DNA of 64,000 nt, from assembly GCA_964020085.1 (NCBI GenBank), contig OZ026608.1, positions 17,031,479-17,095,478 on the forward strand, read 5' to 3'. The stretch's first letter is position 1, and the number at the start of each line of letters is the position of its first letter. The position numbers and the translations under genes were made by a program. Shown here one piece after another: positions 44,089 to 56,100 of this stretch. Source of the DNA: Micromussa lordhowensis (taxonomy: Eukaryota; Cnidaria; Anthozoa; Scleractinia; Lobophylliidae). The notes beneath the pieces were generated by a model that was given only the letters and a program-made list of their open reading frames with translations, did no database searches and was not told the origin of the DNA.

Positions 44089-45889
44089 GGCAAAACAAAA
44101 TTGCTGTTGGTTAATAGGGGATCAAGAATTATCATTTGATTATTAGAAGTACTTTCTTGGCATGTGTCAATAAAGGATAGTCATCCTTTCAACTTAGAAA
44201 TTATCATAAAGACAGCGTGTTTGTAGTCCACCAAGCTGCGGGTGATAAGTCGCTGAACAAATTGAAAATGTTTTCTGCTTTATTTTCTTAGCTTATGTAT
44301 AGCTTTGGCTTGGATTATCTGAACAACAATTTAGCATCACTGCCGCTGAGGATAACTATATTTTCAAGCAGAATTTTGACTGAAACAGAATGACTCAGTA
44401 AAAAAAATTAGCAATAATTAATCGCGACTAAAATGAATAAGGATACATACATGTTAAGTATAATTATAACTAGTAATAGTTCTCACTACATCTGCCCCCG
44501 CGTTGGATGTCACTTTTATTATGTAATGAACGGTACAGCTTTTATATTACAAAACAGGCGCGGATCCAAACCGGTTTCCACCGTTTTACGGAAATCGGTC
44601 AGATATGATAGAGAGAAAATAAGATAATTTATTATGTGTTGCATATTCGCTTTCGCTGACAAAAATATAGAATTCCAACGTAGATATATTTGCTTTACTT
44701 CGTCTTGCATTTCTGAATTACAGGTTTCTGTTCCAGTTCATTAACCGTAACAAACACCTGCTATTTCTTTGCAGATCATAACTGTAATAAGCGTTGAACT
44801 GTAATTACTACCTGCGATAGACTTTTGTTAAACTGTTATCTACCTGCATCGTTTTGAAAGTTATTAATCTTGTAAACGATGAATTCCGTTATAGCCAATC
44901 GTTCCTTCTGAAATGTGTTAGGTAATGTTTAGTTAAGACTTTTAAATAACTTTACGTAATCCTTTAGAATTCTGCTTTCGGCTTAAATAGCCGTGCCTTG
45001 TAAAATATGCTTTGGTTACAATTTGGACTACGTCCTGAGTACGTATTGGATTAAACTTTACTGTTGGACCCAACTAGCTGTCTATTCTCTGTCTTCCCGT
45101 TGGATTGTTTTGCTGAAGCAGATCCCGATACTTCCAGGAGCCTGACGAACTCCGTCGCTGCGAGCGAGTTTCCCTCTGAAAATTGTACAAGGATAACGAG
45201 CTGAAGCGACCCAAAAGCTTGTTATCACAGATAATTCAGAATTACTCAGAATTTTCGAAAGGGGGAATAAAAAAATCCATAACATTTCCTAAGGGAACAC
45301 GGATCTGGACCTCTCTAGATAGCACTCGTTGTTTCGGAAATCAGTCACCATTTATCCTGGATCCGCGCCTGCAAAAACACGTTTATTTTTATGCTTCCAG
45401 GCTATTGAATTAAACTAAAGGATGCCGCAAAAAAATTTCATGTGCAATAAGAAAACCAGCAGCATTACCGGGTAAAATAAAGATAAAATTGAAACACGGG
45501 CGTTGCAATTGCTTTACGAATCCGCAATCACTGCCCCCAAAATTCGGCAAACCTGAACGTTAATCAGTTCAATATTCAAAATAACTACGCGGTATTCGTT
45601 TGATCAGAACTAGGAGCAGAAAATAGACTTTCTTTTTGTGTTGACAGGCACTATCCTCAACGAGCAGAACTTACGCTGGTCTGAAATGGGAAAACAAACT
45701 GCCCAAGCTAAAGAGGTCTATTGATACCCCAATACATTCTAAAACAGAAAATGTCATATGCTATATTATAAGAACATTCACAAGAATATTTTCAGCCTAA
45801 AATCAGCAGAAAAAAAGAATATTCAGCCTAGTCCGGAGAAACAGCATTCTTAGTGTAATGTAAAGTGTATTTTAAGGCGATACAACCAC
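44089..45889. other. Intergenic DNA
   Basis: Only short open frames without domains; two segments near 44560-44610 and 45270-45370 share GGATC/GGTTTCC-like words but no clear element. No gene is supported. Confidence 0.45.
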
Positions 45890-46047
45890 ATGATATATAT
45901 ATTCTATATCTCGATAGAAAAAACAGAACTAGCACGAGCTGTTGACGTAATGATGGCGCGAACAAAGAGAATTTACATTTTGATGATCGAAGTAAACAAG
46001 TTGTTTTTCTTTGTCGCGGTATTTTCTAAAAGAAATAGAAAACATGC

Positions 46048-46100
46048 TCTCCGTGTTCCTATCGAGTTATAGAAACACTCGTGAAAGTTTGGGAGAACTC

Positions 46101-46131
<31 letters not shown>

Positions 46132-46184
46132 CGTGTTCTCACAACATTTCTCGTTCTCCCAAACTTTCACTCTTGTTTCTATTA
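46048..46184. mobile_element. Palindromic element
   Basis: ATAGAAACACTCGTGAAAGT, TTGGGAGAAC and their inverses (GTTCTCCCAAACTTTCACTC, TTGTTTCTAT) form a hairpin. It adjoins the next hairpin at 46185. Confidence 0.75.
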
Positions 46185-46481
46185 AACAATTAGATTATGA
46201 GCTCGAGATTTCTATCGCGTGATAGTTGACGAGGGCGCAGCCCGAGTCAACTATCGCGCATAGAAATCGAGAGCGAATAATCTAATTGTTTTAGTATAAA
46301 TCTACTAGTCGTTCAAAACTTTCATCTAAATCCGCTTCATGGGCACTTCGAAAACACAAAGAACCGGCCCCGAGCGCCTGCTCCTACGCTACTCACCATC
46401 TATCACCGAATAGAACGTGAGTAGCGTAGCCAATCAGAGAACAGCATTCGTGATAGAACGCTAGTAGATTTATACTAAAAC
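46185..46481. mobile_element. Composite element: hairpin plus GTTTTAGTATAAA-ended unit
   Basis: 46185-46290 is a hairpin with AACAATTAGATTAT and ATAATCTAATTGTT ends and GATTTCTATCGCG/CGCATAGAAATC inside. Overlapping it, 46288-46481 runs from GTTTTAGTATAAATCTACTAG to CTAGTAGATTTATACTAAAAC, perfect terminal inverts of about 20 bp. This is the same two-part design as 37311-37615. Confidence 0.8.
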
Positions 46482-46861
46482 TCGATAGAAACACGGCACA
46501 TGATTTCTATTTCTTAAATATGTTACGGTATTTACGTCGTATTGTTCACGAGTGTTTTCGCATCAAAGCATGAATTTGGCAGAAATACTTGGAAGGTGTT
46601 CGGCGTACTTCTGTTAATAGTATATTTTGCTAACAGTTTAAGAATGACTCGCTTCGATTCATTTTCAATGTTGTTAACATACCAAGAAATACTTACGCGA
46701 TAGAACAGTTTATATTGCTTGTCGCTTTCCTGAGTCAAGCTGATTTTCGACAAGACTAAATCACAAGCGTGGAGACCGAACCTGTAAAAAGGTCACAACC
46801 CACAGGCAGATAGAACTGGTGAGCCCCTTATGTTAGCCCCTGCTTCAAACAAACCTCACCA

Positions 46862-46953
46862 TAGCCTCCTATACGCAGACGCGCTTTGGGCTCATCGCGC
46901 AATCTTCCTCCCCCACGAAGAAGATTGCTTGACGAGGCGTAGGAGGCTAACCG
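46862..46953. mobile_element. Short palindromic repeat, TAGCCTCCTA ends
   Basis: TAGCCTCCTATACGCAGACG and CGAGGCGTAGGAGGCTA are imperfect inverts around a short centre with GCGCAATCTTCCTC/GAAGAAGATTGC. A common type of small coral repeat. Confidence 0.7.
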
Positions 46954-47289
46954 CACCAGGGCAGAAAGGCAATTGTTTTTCAGGGTGTTTCTAGCAGCCG
47001 GAGAAATGCTATCTAAAAATAGGATTAGGTGGAGCACAAATCAGGCCCCTCCTAGTGTTAGGGTCAACAGGTGTCAGTCGTCTGGATACAAAACGCGACA
47101 CGGCGCAAGATGAATAAGGGGTGATGGGAAGAGGAAAGAGGAAAGATAGCTAACATTTCCGAGTTTCCTAGGCTCGATTTCCGTCGCTCTCTCTAGTCCG
47201 GCCGCGTTCCGCCTCGAGAAGAGACGGTTGGACCGCGTGAGCGGCCGATCATGTCTTCCTTGTGCGCCTGTTTGAAAACGAGTCTTCGA

Positions 47290-47795
47290 ACAAAGCCGTT
47301 CTTATGAAAATGACTTCACTTTCAACTTCATTGTGAAGTTGAAATTAGGATATCTGGTGTTGAGATAATGCAGAAATCTAGCAGCAGTGGCTTCACTGTC
47401 GAACAACGAAAATGTGTCATCTACACATCTGTACCAAATGGAGGGACGAGAATCAACATTAGCCAATTCCCTTCAAAGTTACACATGAAAATGTTAGCTA
47501 ACACTGGTCCTAGTAGAGACCCCGTAGCGACGCCATCGATTTGGTCATAGTAATGACCATCAAAAATGGAGTGGCTTTTCTTCGTTGCAAACTCGATTAT
47601 GTCTTTGAGGACATGTGGAGGTAACGCAGGAAGGTCGTAAGACAAATTTCTATTGTCTCGTCGAGTGACCCGCATTCGTGAACAAAGAACAGACGTCGAA
47701 TGAACACATAATTTTATTGTTGTGCTGATGGGTTTTCGCCCAGTCCACAAAAGTGAAGGAGTCCTTGATTGTGAAGTGGTTCGTGAAGATCGGTT
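47290..47795 (-). pseudogene. Penelope-like reverse transcriptase fragment, frameshifted
   Basis: On the minus strand three frames are needed. Near 47790-47670 the palm start reads FVDWAKTHQHNNKIMCSFDV. Next comes FDGHYYDQIDG and LLGPVLANIFMC (about 47570-47475), then in another frame the catalytic-type CVDDTFSLF (about 47425-47395) with ARFLHYLNTRYPNF after it. At least two frame changes and a stop soon after show it is dead. Order and motifs (LGPVLAN, then VDD) fit Penelope-like reverse transcriptases. The 5' side ends at the TTAA of the MITE at 47799. Confidence 0.8.
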
Positions 47796-47798
47796 TAA

Positions 47799-48170
47799 GG
47801 TGGGGGTATACATTAACAGGAGTGAAATTTGAAATAATATAAGAAAGGAAATTGTTAGGATTAAGATGGGTTGAAAACACTACCAGACAGTTGATCCCCG
47901 CAAAAGAGAGCCCCAGGTTGGTAGGGGTCAACTGCTTGTTATCCGTCAACTTATTCTTCACTTCAAATTTCAATTTTCCAAATCCATCAAATCTTCAACA
48001 TTTCATATTTTCCTCAATTTAACCTATCCGTTGAGAAAAAAATATCTTTCCAAAAATGCCCAAAAATTGCCCAAACGTTTACACAAAACCGTCAAACAGT
48101 GGCTAATGAAATAAACGTAGAGATTTAGTGTCGCTTGAAACGTGACCGAGATATTGCCAGGTTTTTGGAC
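47799..48170. mobile_element. TTAA MITE (GGTGGGGGT end), copy inserted in the Penelope-like fragment
   Basis: TTAA at 47795-47798 is followed by GGTGGGGGTATACATTAACA and by the same body as 20697-22378 (ACCAGACAGTTGATCCCCGC, CCATCAAATCTTCAACATTT, GATTTAGTGTCGCTTGAAA). This copy shows the empty target of the Penelope insertion at 20902. The right terminal repeat is not recognisable. Confidence 0.75.
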
Positions 48171-49371
48171 TTTAGAAAGACCATAAAGAACACCAGCAGA
48201 TGATCAACTATACCATCTCGGTTGAGCTTCCGAGGATAGGAAATTGAAATGGCCGATCGCGGAGAACAAGAATATTTGGGATCGAACAGATTCTAGGTAC
48301 GAAATTGGCATGTACCGCGTAAAACGTTAAGGCAGAAGTTCTAGTTTGTTATGGTTTTACTAATGACACTGGTACAGCCTAATATTTCTTGAGACATGTT
48401 TCACAAACTTTCAACACGAACGAAGCGAAAGCTATGTGACAAAAAACAACAAGTTGTAACTGCTATTTCTCCCTCTCTTCACTTGTCTAGTCTAACGAAT
48501 TATGAGGCACAATTGTCGAACTTCGTCACTGACAAAAATCTAGAACTACAAAGAAAATGCTAACATTAAAATGCTTTGTCAGAGACTTTGTACAAATTAT
48601 ACAGTGTCAGGTTACACGTCGATCTCGTGGTTTTGCGAAGACTGAAGGAAAAGCTTTCAAAATGGAACGGCCATTTCTTCCATTTGCTTGAGGCTGCAAG
48701 GAATTACAAACAAGTCTAGTTACAAATATGACTTACTATTTTGGCATCTTCTCCCTGATAAGAGTTTCCCTTGAGTCGATAACCTTCCGATACGTGATGT
48801 TCGCTTTAAATTTAGTCTCTATGGACAACTTACTGTGGAAAATGCTCTATCTATGAAACAATAGAAGCTAATAGAATAAGAAATCGATAGCTTTTTGATA
48901 AATGCAAACAGTACCACACAGTAGGATAGATTACTTAACAACTGAAAATTATGAGAAGAATTCGAGGTGCCAAAAAAATGAGGAATTCTTATTCATCATT
49001 TTTTTTAACCAACAGTTGCTGATCAGAGAGGTTATATAAAGATCACCAGCAATTTTTCAGTTTTAAACCCAAGTTTAAGGCAAATGTTGAACTGAGATAA
49101 ACATAATGCAATGCCAAGGGTTTGCCAAGGACATGGATGTTTCAAAGTTGCTATCAAGTCGCTATCACGACGAAACGCGACTATTTGTTCTTTCTAAAAA
49201 GGGAGGCAAATATTGATGATTGGACTCAAATAGCAATAACCACAACTTTAGACTAAGCAGGAGAGAATGATACAATGACAGCTGAAATAAAAATAAAAAA
49301 AAATTGCTGTCAAAACATGTTGGACTTCCTCAGGACCGCCGGTAGGATTAGAAAACGGCACATAGTTGACC
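48171..49371. other. Intergenic DNA, nothing recognised
   Basis: AT-rich, without open frames of note. The phrase GAAATGGCCG and AACAAGAATATTT near 48250 resembles the 3' end of the Penelope-like element near 22130, so a small remnant may lie here. Confidence 0.4.
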
Positions 49372-49375
49372 TTAA

Positions 49376-49920
49376 GGTGGCTCAAAACAGTTTCCAACAC
49401 TTATATTTGGATAGGTCGTTATATTCACTGTTTATCATTTGATGCTACAATCATGGTATCACAAAAACTGTCCAATCATTGGTGAACACGTTGTCATCAT
49501 TTTCGTGACATAATAGGTTACCATAGCAACAGTATGACGTCTGAAAAAGTTTAAAAAAATTCTGTACATGGGGTTTAGAGCCAACTTAAATTTTCGAAAA
49601 TTTAAGGTGGCTCTGAACCCCATGTACAGAATTTTTTTAAACTTTGCCAAAAGTTGCGTCTTATCATGCTTATCAAAAGTTGATAATATAAAAAAATTTC
49701 ACCGTGCCGTTTTTGAATTAAAAGCCCCTAAAGCTGTAATTAAGGGTGTTTTTCAGAGGTCATACTGTTGCTATGGTAACCTATTATGTCACGAAAATGA
49801 TGACAACGTGTTCACCAATGATTGGGCAGTTTTTTGGTACCATGATTGTAGCATCAAATGATAAACAGTGGTTATAACGACCTATTCAAATGTAAGTGTT
49901 GGAAACTGTTTTGAGCCACC
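49376..49920. mobile_element. TTAA-flanked fold-back element
   Basis: TTAA at 49372-49375 and 49921-49924 flank ends GGTGGCTCAAAACAGTTTCC and GGAAACTGTTTTGAGCCACC, perfect inverts. The arms continue inward (CAATCATTGGTGAACACG, GGTTACCATAGCAACAGTAT and inverses), and the centre is a second palindrome around AAATTTTCGAAAATTT with TGTACATGGGGTTTAGAGCC/GGCTCTGAACCCCATGTACA. The whole element can fold into one large hairpin. Confidence 0.9.
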
Positions 49921-49924
49921 TTAA

Positions 49925-50865
49925 CAGTATACGTTCGTATCGAAGAAGCCGTATTGTCCGTATAGACGGGTACGCAACAAGTCATTTTATGACAATCCCA
50001 TGGCGAATACAATTCACTTCTTGGCAATTTAGAAATAGTAAAGTTAAGATACCAATTTTGAGGGATGTAGCGGTACTAGAAAGTGTGGCAGTCGCGTACA
50101 AGTTTGTGGGAAGCCGGAGATAGCTCTCTTCAACAAGGAAACATTATTCAAATGACATTACTCTGTGAGTCGCGGGCAACAGTATATCGCCTAGTTAATT
50201 TGGTTAATATTGCAAAGTTTATATACAAATGCGACTGAATATAATTGATTATTTAGTTCTGAAATCTGGCTTTTCCTTTCGAGTCTATTCGGCTATAACC
50301 TAAGCCAAATTCACATTAACTTTGGTGTCCGCGGAAAACTGAATGCTGTTTGCACGCTTAGCCATTAATAAAATGTATTCATTATGGGACAAAAGAGTGT
50401 AAAATCGACAGCTAAACAGACAGGAAAGGCGTTGTTATTGAGCCATAGTATCACTAGAACTTGGCAAATTCTGGAATTGAAGGAAATTTGATGGCAATAG
50501 TTGATATGTAAAATTACCGGTATATGCTAGCCTTCCAACTTGTTTCATGGTCTGATCACAGGAAGCATACAATCTAGCTGAGTATAGGATGTGAGCAAAT
50601 AAAGGATAAAAAGAATGGATAGTTTACCTGAAGCTCTTTGTCTCTTGTAGACGATTATGAAAGCGCTCCCAGAGCCAAGTAAACGGACGCCGTACGAAAA
50701 TATCACCATGGATTCACAACCTAATTCGGTACATGATAAAAATTAGTTCAATAAGACCGAAAGTGGAAAACTTTTGAAATACTAACACTTTTCGGACAGT
50801 GTATAGGTCTTGATTAATGGCAACGGTGTCACCCTGTGTAGGCGTTTTTCTTCACAAATGTTTAA
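49925..50865. other. Intergenic DNA, nothing recognised
   Basis: No gene or element is recognised between the fold-back element and the next MITE. Confidence 0.4.
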
Positions 50866-51273
50866 GGCGGGGGTCCACCTGAAAGCCGTATTTTGGCTTG
50901 GTATTATGTTCTTAATGCAAATATCTCGTTTACGTTTCAAGCAATCAAGAATCTGTTCACTCATTACACACATCTATGTTTTGCGCCGTTTTGTAAATTT
51001 TTTGGTGATTTTTAGGTTTATTTGGAGACAGATAGTTTTTCTCAAAGGATTAGTAAAATTTATGGAAATAGGAAATTTTGAAGATTTGGTGTTGTTTTAA
51101 AATTAGAGTTTGAAGTTAAAAATTGATAGATACACACCAAACAGTTGCCTAACAACCCGAGTGCCATTGTGGGGTCGGGCAACTGTCTGGTGGTGTTCCA
51201 TAACCTTTTCTCCCCCTTTCAATCTCTCTTTAAACTTCCTCAAATTTCACTTTAATTCAGGTAAACCCCCACC
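50866..51273. mobile_element. TTAA MITE (GGCGGGGGT ends), intact copy
   Basis: TTAA at 50862-50865 and 51274-51277 flank GGCGGGGGTCCAC and GTAAACCCCCACC. The 408-bp body has CAGTTGCC, CAAATTTCAC and AAACGTAAACGAG-type words shared in reverse with the other two copies. Non-coding. Confidence 0.85.
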
Positions 51274-53151
51274 TTAAGCGGAAGCTGACTAGGGGGTCCA
51301 GGCAAATCATGAAATGGAAGGATCGAAAACTCATTAAAAAAGACAAGCGAGAAGCTTTGCACTGATTGCAAACTTCCAACGGCTTTAGAACTGAGAACTG
51401 TTTTCTTACTGTACAAGTCAGGGGTTAATCCAGGATTTTTCAAAGCGGGGGGGGGGGGGAGGGGTGGCTAGTCCTTTGGGGTTGCAGAAACAATGGAACA
51501 TGCCCGACTCCAAAAAATTGCAATTTGAGAACTGAAACCTAATTTAAAAAAAACTGTCACACCAGAAATACTAGCAATTCCACAAACTAGAAATTACGAT
51601 GAGGTACCTGTCCTGAGTTGTTGCCTTTATTTCTGCCAAAATATTAACAATGTTTCATTTTTTTTCCTTTTTGCTTTACCAAAAGGGGGTGGCTAACCAC
51701 CTAACCACCCCCTCCCTCTAAATCTGCCTCTGCAAGTCGGCAAATCCCTGTTCACGGTGAAACGGAAAATGTTTTTTCGCCGCAAACTTTGTTTGTAGAC
51801 CAAACATGTTGATGTTGTACTAAGTGACCAAGCGTTATCAAACTTTTTTGGATGGACAAAAATGTTTTACAATGATTGATCAAATGACGTCGGCGTTCAC
51901 ATTTTATCAAACACGATCAAACAAGGTGTTCAAACGGGAAAATGTTTGGTCACAAAGCAATGTTTGATCGCCAAATGCCATTTCCCGTTTGGACAGGACT
52001 CAAAAACAAAATTGATCATCCCGGCCAATTCAATATCAAATCCGACTTTGTGCAATGAAATTGCCTCCACTGTAGCAACCCTGTTTATAACCCTTGTAAT
52101 AAACCAGGGACCCAACGAGTTTTCTTCAGCGAGATTCAATTAAAGCTGTGTAAAATGATTGGTGGCCGCTGTAGTCGATGGATTTAGAATATATTCACCT
52201 GTCATACTTCTTATTTTGGTGGGATGTGTTAGCAATCGTGAAAACGCCCACAGCCTGCGAACAGGCTCCCGGTGAGCGAGCGAAGCGAGCTAATGAGCGC
52301 GAAACTAAAGCCCAAGTATATCTGATAAACTGAAGGAATTTCTCGTCAAGGCATATAATCCACTAATGAAGACGACTTGCATACTATCAGGAGCTCCTGA
52401 TAATATTCATAATGGTTTGCTTTTCTTCATTATTTTTTACAGTTAAAAAAAGAGGGGGGGGGGGGCGCTAAAGCCCGCTCATCCCCTCTCCCTGGCGGTG
52501 TAAAGCCACAATGCAGGTAAACTTTTCCTTCTTTTCTAATTTCATTCTTGTATGTACTCTCATCTTACTCAACTAGATTGTATGCTCCCTATGGGCTGAT
52601 GTTCCTTTCCAGAACTTATAACCACAAAGTCATTAGGGTAAAGGCAGACAAAAACCTACTCTTTTTTCGGCTGTCTTATTTTCTCATTTGCGCTTTCCAA
52701 CACGATCAGTTAGCACCCCCTTTCCTCCACAGGAAAAAAAAAGTACGAAAGAAACTATATTACACTTGGACCTAGCAATCTCTCAGGAGAAACGATAAAA
52801 AGATCAAAATAGCGGGAGTTCGAAATAAAGCCGATAGTAAATATGACGGGAAGTCCAACTGTAGTAGCACACATTATGTAGCGTACACGACAATACTGGT
52901 GCCAGTCTCTCAGCGCATAGAATATCCCGGATGCTGAGCGGCCGCGGTGGTTTGGCGCGCGTTCGAATGGGACTGTTGATTATTCCCGCCATTGTTGTTA
53001 GATTGAATATGGCCGGCGGTGAGAATTTTTACAACTTTTCAACTAGTCACCTTCTATAATGGGTTGAAAATCCTCCGAAAGGTTCTGTGGTTAATTCTTC
53101 GCCTTGTGTGCCATCGTTTTGCTTCCGTGTAAACGGTTTTGTCTCTGGAGG
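51274..53151. other. Intergenic DNA upstream of NIPBL
   Basis: A G run lies near 51451-51463 and another near 52454-52467. At 51770-52010 a repeat with AACATGTT, CGATCAAACAAGGTGTTCAA and TTTGGTCAC words looks like a MITE. Near 52255-52310 is a short inverted repeat around GAGCGAGCGAAGCGAGC. The last 150 bp before the NIPBL ATG are GC-rich with two GCCAT/ATGGCC(GG) motifs and probably hold its promoter and 5' UTR. Confidence 0.45.
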
Positions 53152-56100
53152 ATGGATACAAGTGTGCCCATTGCAACACTTGCTGGCATCACGAGTCTAA
53201 CCGATCGTAAGTAAAATTTTGACACAGCAGTTCACTTTGTGAAAGGTTTTAACTCCAGTCTTTTCCATTTGGCGGGGCGAATCTAGCTCTAAAGACTGTA
53301 GAAGAGAGAATTTACGAACTGGTAGCAAAATCTCCGACTTAAGCTTGTTGCAATTGCAACTTCCGTTTATAATTTTAAGCTCATTTCAGCTCTTTGTAGC
53401 CAGGAATCATTCAAGCTTACCTATCTTTCTCTCGTTGTAGTACTCCCAGAATTGCCTTTTCCCGGACCTTCATCTTCCAAAAGGACAGATAACTTGCTTC
53501 ACAGCCCAAAAGTTGCCGAGGAAGCAAGGGAAATTCTTCATCGACCTGATCGTGCACTTGTGCAGCAGCTTTCTCAGGCACTTTGCATTGCAAAGTCAAC
53601 TACAGACCAATTGTAAGTAAAGAGCTCAACAAAACTTAAAAAGTTCACCGTTCGTTTGCAAATGGTTCGTTAAAACGTCTAATTTCGTTAAATACAAGCA
53701 AATTGATTTTAACGTAACTTCTATACTGAAACAGTACATCTTTGTCGTGTTTACATAAACATGTTTAAGCACGATTGTGGTAATGAAAGGATATTTTACT
53801 TTCTAGCTTACTTATAATGAAGCCTCTTGGATTTTAATGTCATTACAGTACAGTATTGCCTTTTGGCAAATAACAGAACGTGATTTAGATGTAACAACAA
53901 AAGCATTTATTTTGCAAACTGTGTAAAACATGTAAAATGACGAGAACAATGTTAGATTGCAAGGACACTTAAACAGTACCTCATTATTTTTTTCGAACTT
54001 GTACAAAAGCCTGTGTTCTATTTTATTCTTAGAACAATGATTGTGTGGATGTATATAATTTTTGAGAGAATCACAGAACTTCTGGGAAGTGTGCATTATT
54101 GAAAATAATAATAGTAATAATAATAACAATAATCAATCATTCTTTATTGAGCTCATTGATATATATACGATACTACACAGTAGAACCTTGATTTAACGAA
54201 CCTCTGTATAACAAAATCCTCAGTATAACGAACAATTTTACTGACCCAAGTAATAGTAAAATATATGGAAAAGAACCTCGATACAACAAAACCTCTTTAT
54301 AGCGAACACATTTTGCCAGCGCCTTGGTCATTTGTTATATCGAGGTTCCACTGTAGCATAAAGATGTGAACTTTATTTTTGAGTGATAGAAAATATTTTA
54401 CTAATGAGTGTAGGGAGTGAGTAAAATACTGCTTTGAACACTTGAAAGTAAAAATTCATTTCTTCAAGCCACAGTATAATTTTTTTTTCATTATATAAAC
54501 CAACTGACTTTAGCTCTACAACTTAAGCTCTACAATCTAGATATACAGCAGGTAAGAATCAATAAAGTCAAAATTAGGGGAAAGCTGAAAAGAAAATTAC
54601 TTTGTTTAAATAATGAATTGTGTTGTTGATCAGGATCTTGAAAGATGGGGCAAATCAAGATGACGACATTTCCTGTCAAGGAGGTCCACTGCTTCTGCAA
54701 GCTATTATTTCACAGACACCAAATGCGTTTATTCCCCAGCCAGTTAAAACCGTGGCTGAAAGCTACCAAGATCCACAAGGTAAGTAGGAAATAAAATGAC
54801 ACAATGACAAATGAATGTCTGACCTAATCCAGCTTGTGTAAAACTGAATTGCATAAGGTGATGTTTCTGATGTAATATTTTGAACTAACAACACTTTAAT
54901 ATCAACAGTCATCACATACATGTAGTCCTTTTCAAGAATGTAGCTAAAAAAATCATTAACAAGCCCAGTCAGCTTTTCTTGCCTTTACACCTCCAAAGTT
55001 ACCATTACTTGAAAAATTCCAGCCAGATTTAAGCTCTCTTGCAGTCAGTGACATAAGCTGGCAACCAGCCTTAGCTACTACATCCCTGCCATAAGAGAAT
55101 ATGGATGGTGAATTTTGACATCCCTGCCATTTACTTCAAACCTTTAATTTGAATTTGTTTTCATTGCACTTTGTTATAGGGTTTTCTCCTGTTGGATTCA
55201 ACCATATGTCGCCTCATCATAGGGTTAGTCCAACAAAAGTAAGGTCGCCGCTTTATGCAGGCTCACCAGGAGCATTGCAGGCACATTCTCCTTATCGACG
55301 TGCTACTCCTCAGCAGAGCCCTCCAGACCAGAGTGCTGGTCCACATCAGATGGCCTCCAGCCCTCACCAGATTGCAGTTCAAAACCATGCAGCACCTTAC
55401 TCTCCATACCATGGAACAGTACAAGGTTCTCATAGCAGTACTGGACACATAAGAGGTGTGGTTCTACTTGTTAAGTTCTATATGGATCTTATGAGTACAT
55501 GGATATACAGTATAATAATTTAAATCTACTACATGTAGCAGTACTCTATCATAAATGCTGCTCTCTTATTGGGTAGGCTAGTCACATAGTGAAAAGCCTA
55601 GCAGAGTGTGGTTTTTAACAAAATGGTGGCCACTCATTTGCTTATCCAAAGTGTCTATAAAGAAGACTTAGATAAAGTTTTGAACATCTAGTTGCTGGAT
55701 TTATTCTAATCTTGACCTCATAATCTAGTTATCAATTTTGAAAAGAGTGACCAAGAAGTAATGTCTCCTTGCAATATTGAAACATGTACGTTGTCATTGA
55801 AATCTGAAAAGCAAAAAGAAGGTCCACTAGATTTTCAAAGCTTCTGTGCCAATAAAATCTGGTAGTAGATCCACAACTCTATTAACCACATGTCTACAGT
55901 CCTGTGACATCATCAGCATTTTGGTCTACAAACAAGTATAGTGATGATTTGTATATGATTTTTTCCTTGCTTAGCTGAGAACTCTGTACTTGTCAATGGA
56001 GGGTCACCAAATATGCATTTGATACAGCCTCATATAGTTCTGAGTCCAACACAAACATTTTCACCAGTCAAGACAAGGCGTATGAGACAGGGCTTATCCA

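Noticed and set aside
52804..52992. Possible divergent first exon upstream of NIPBL (minus strand, starts MAGIINSPIRTR)
   Set aside because: The start lies in a GC-rich promoter-like region, which is suggestive, but no donor or downstream exon could be found and no family is recognised.
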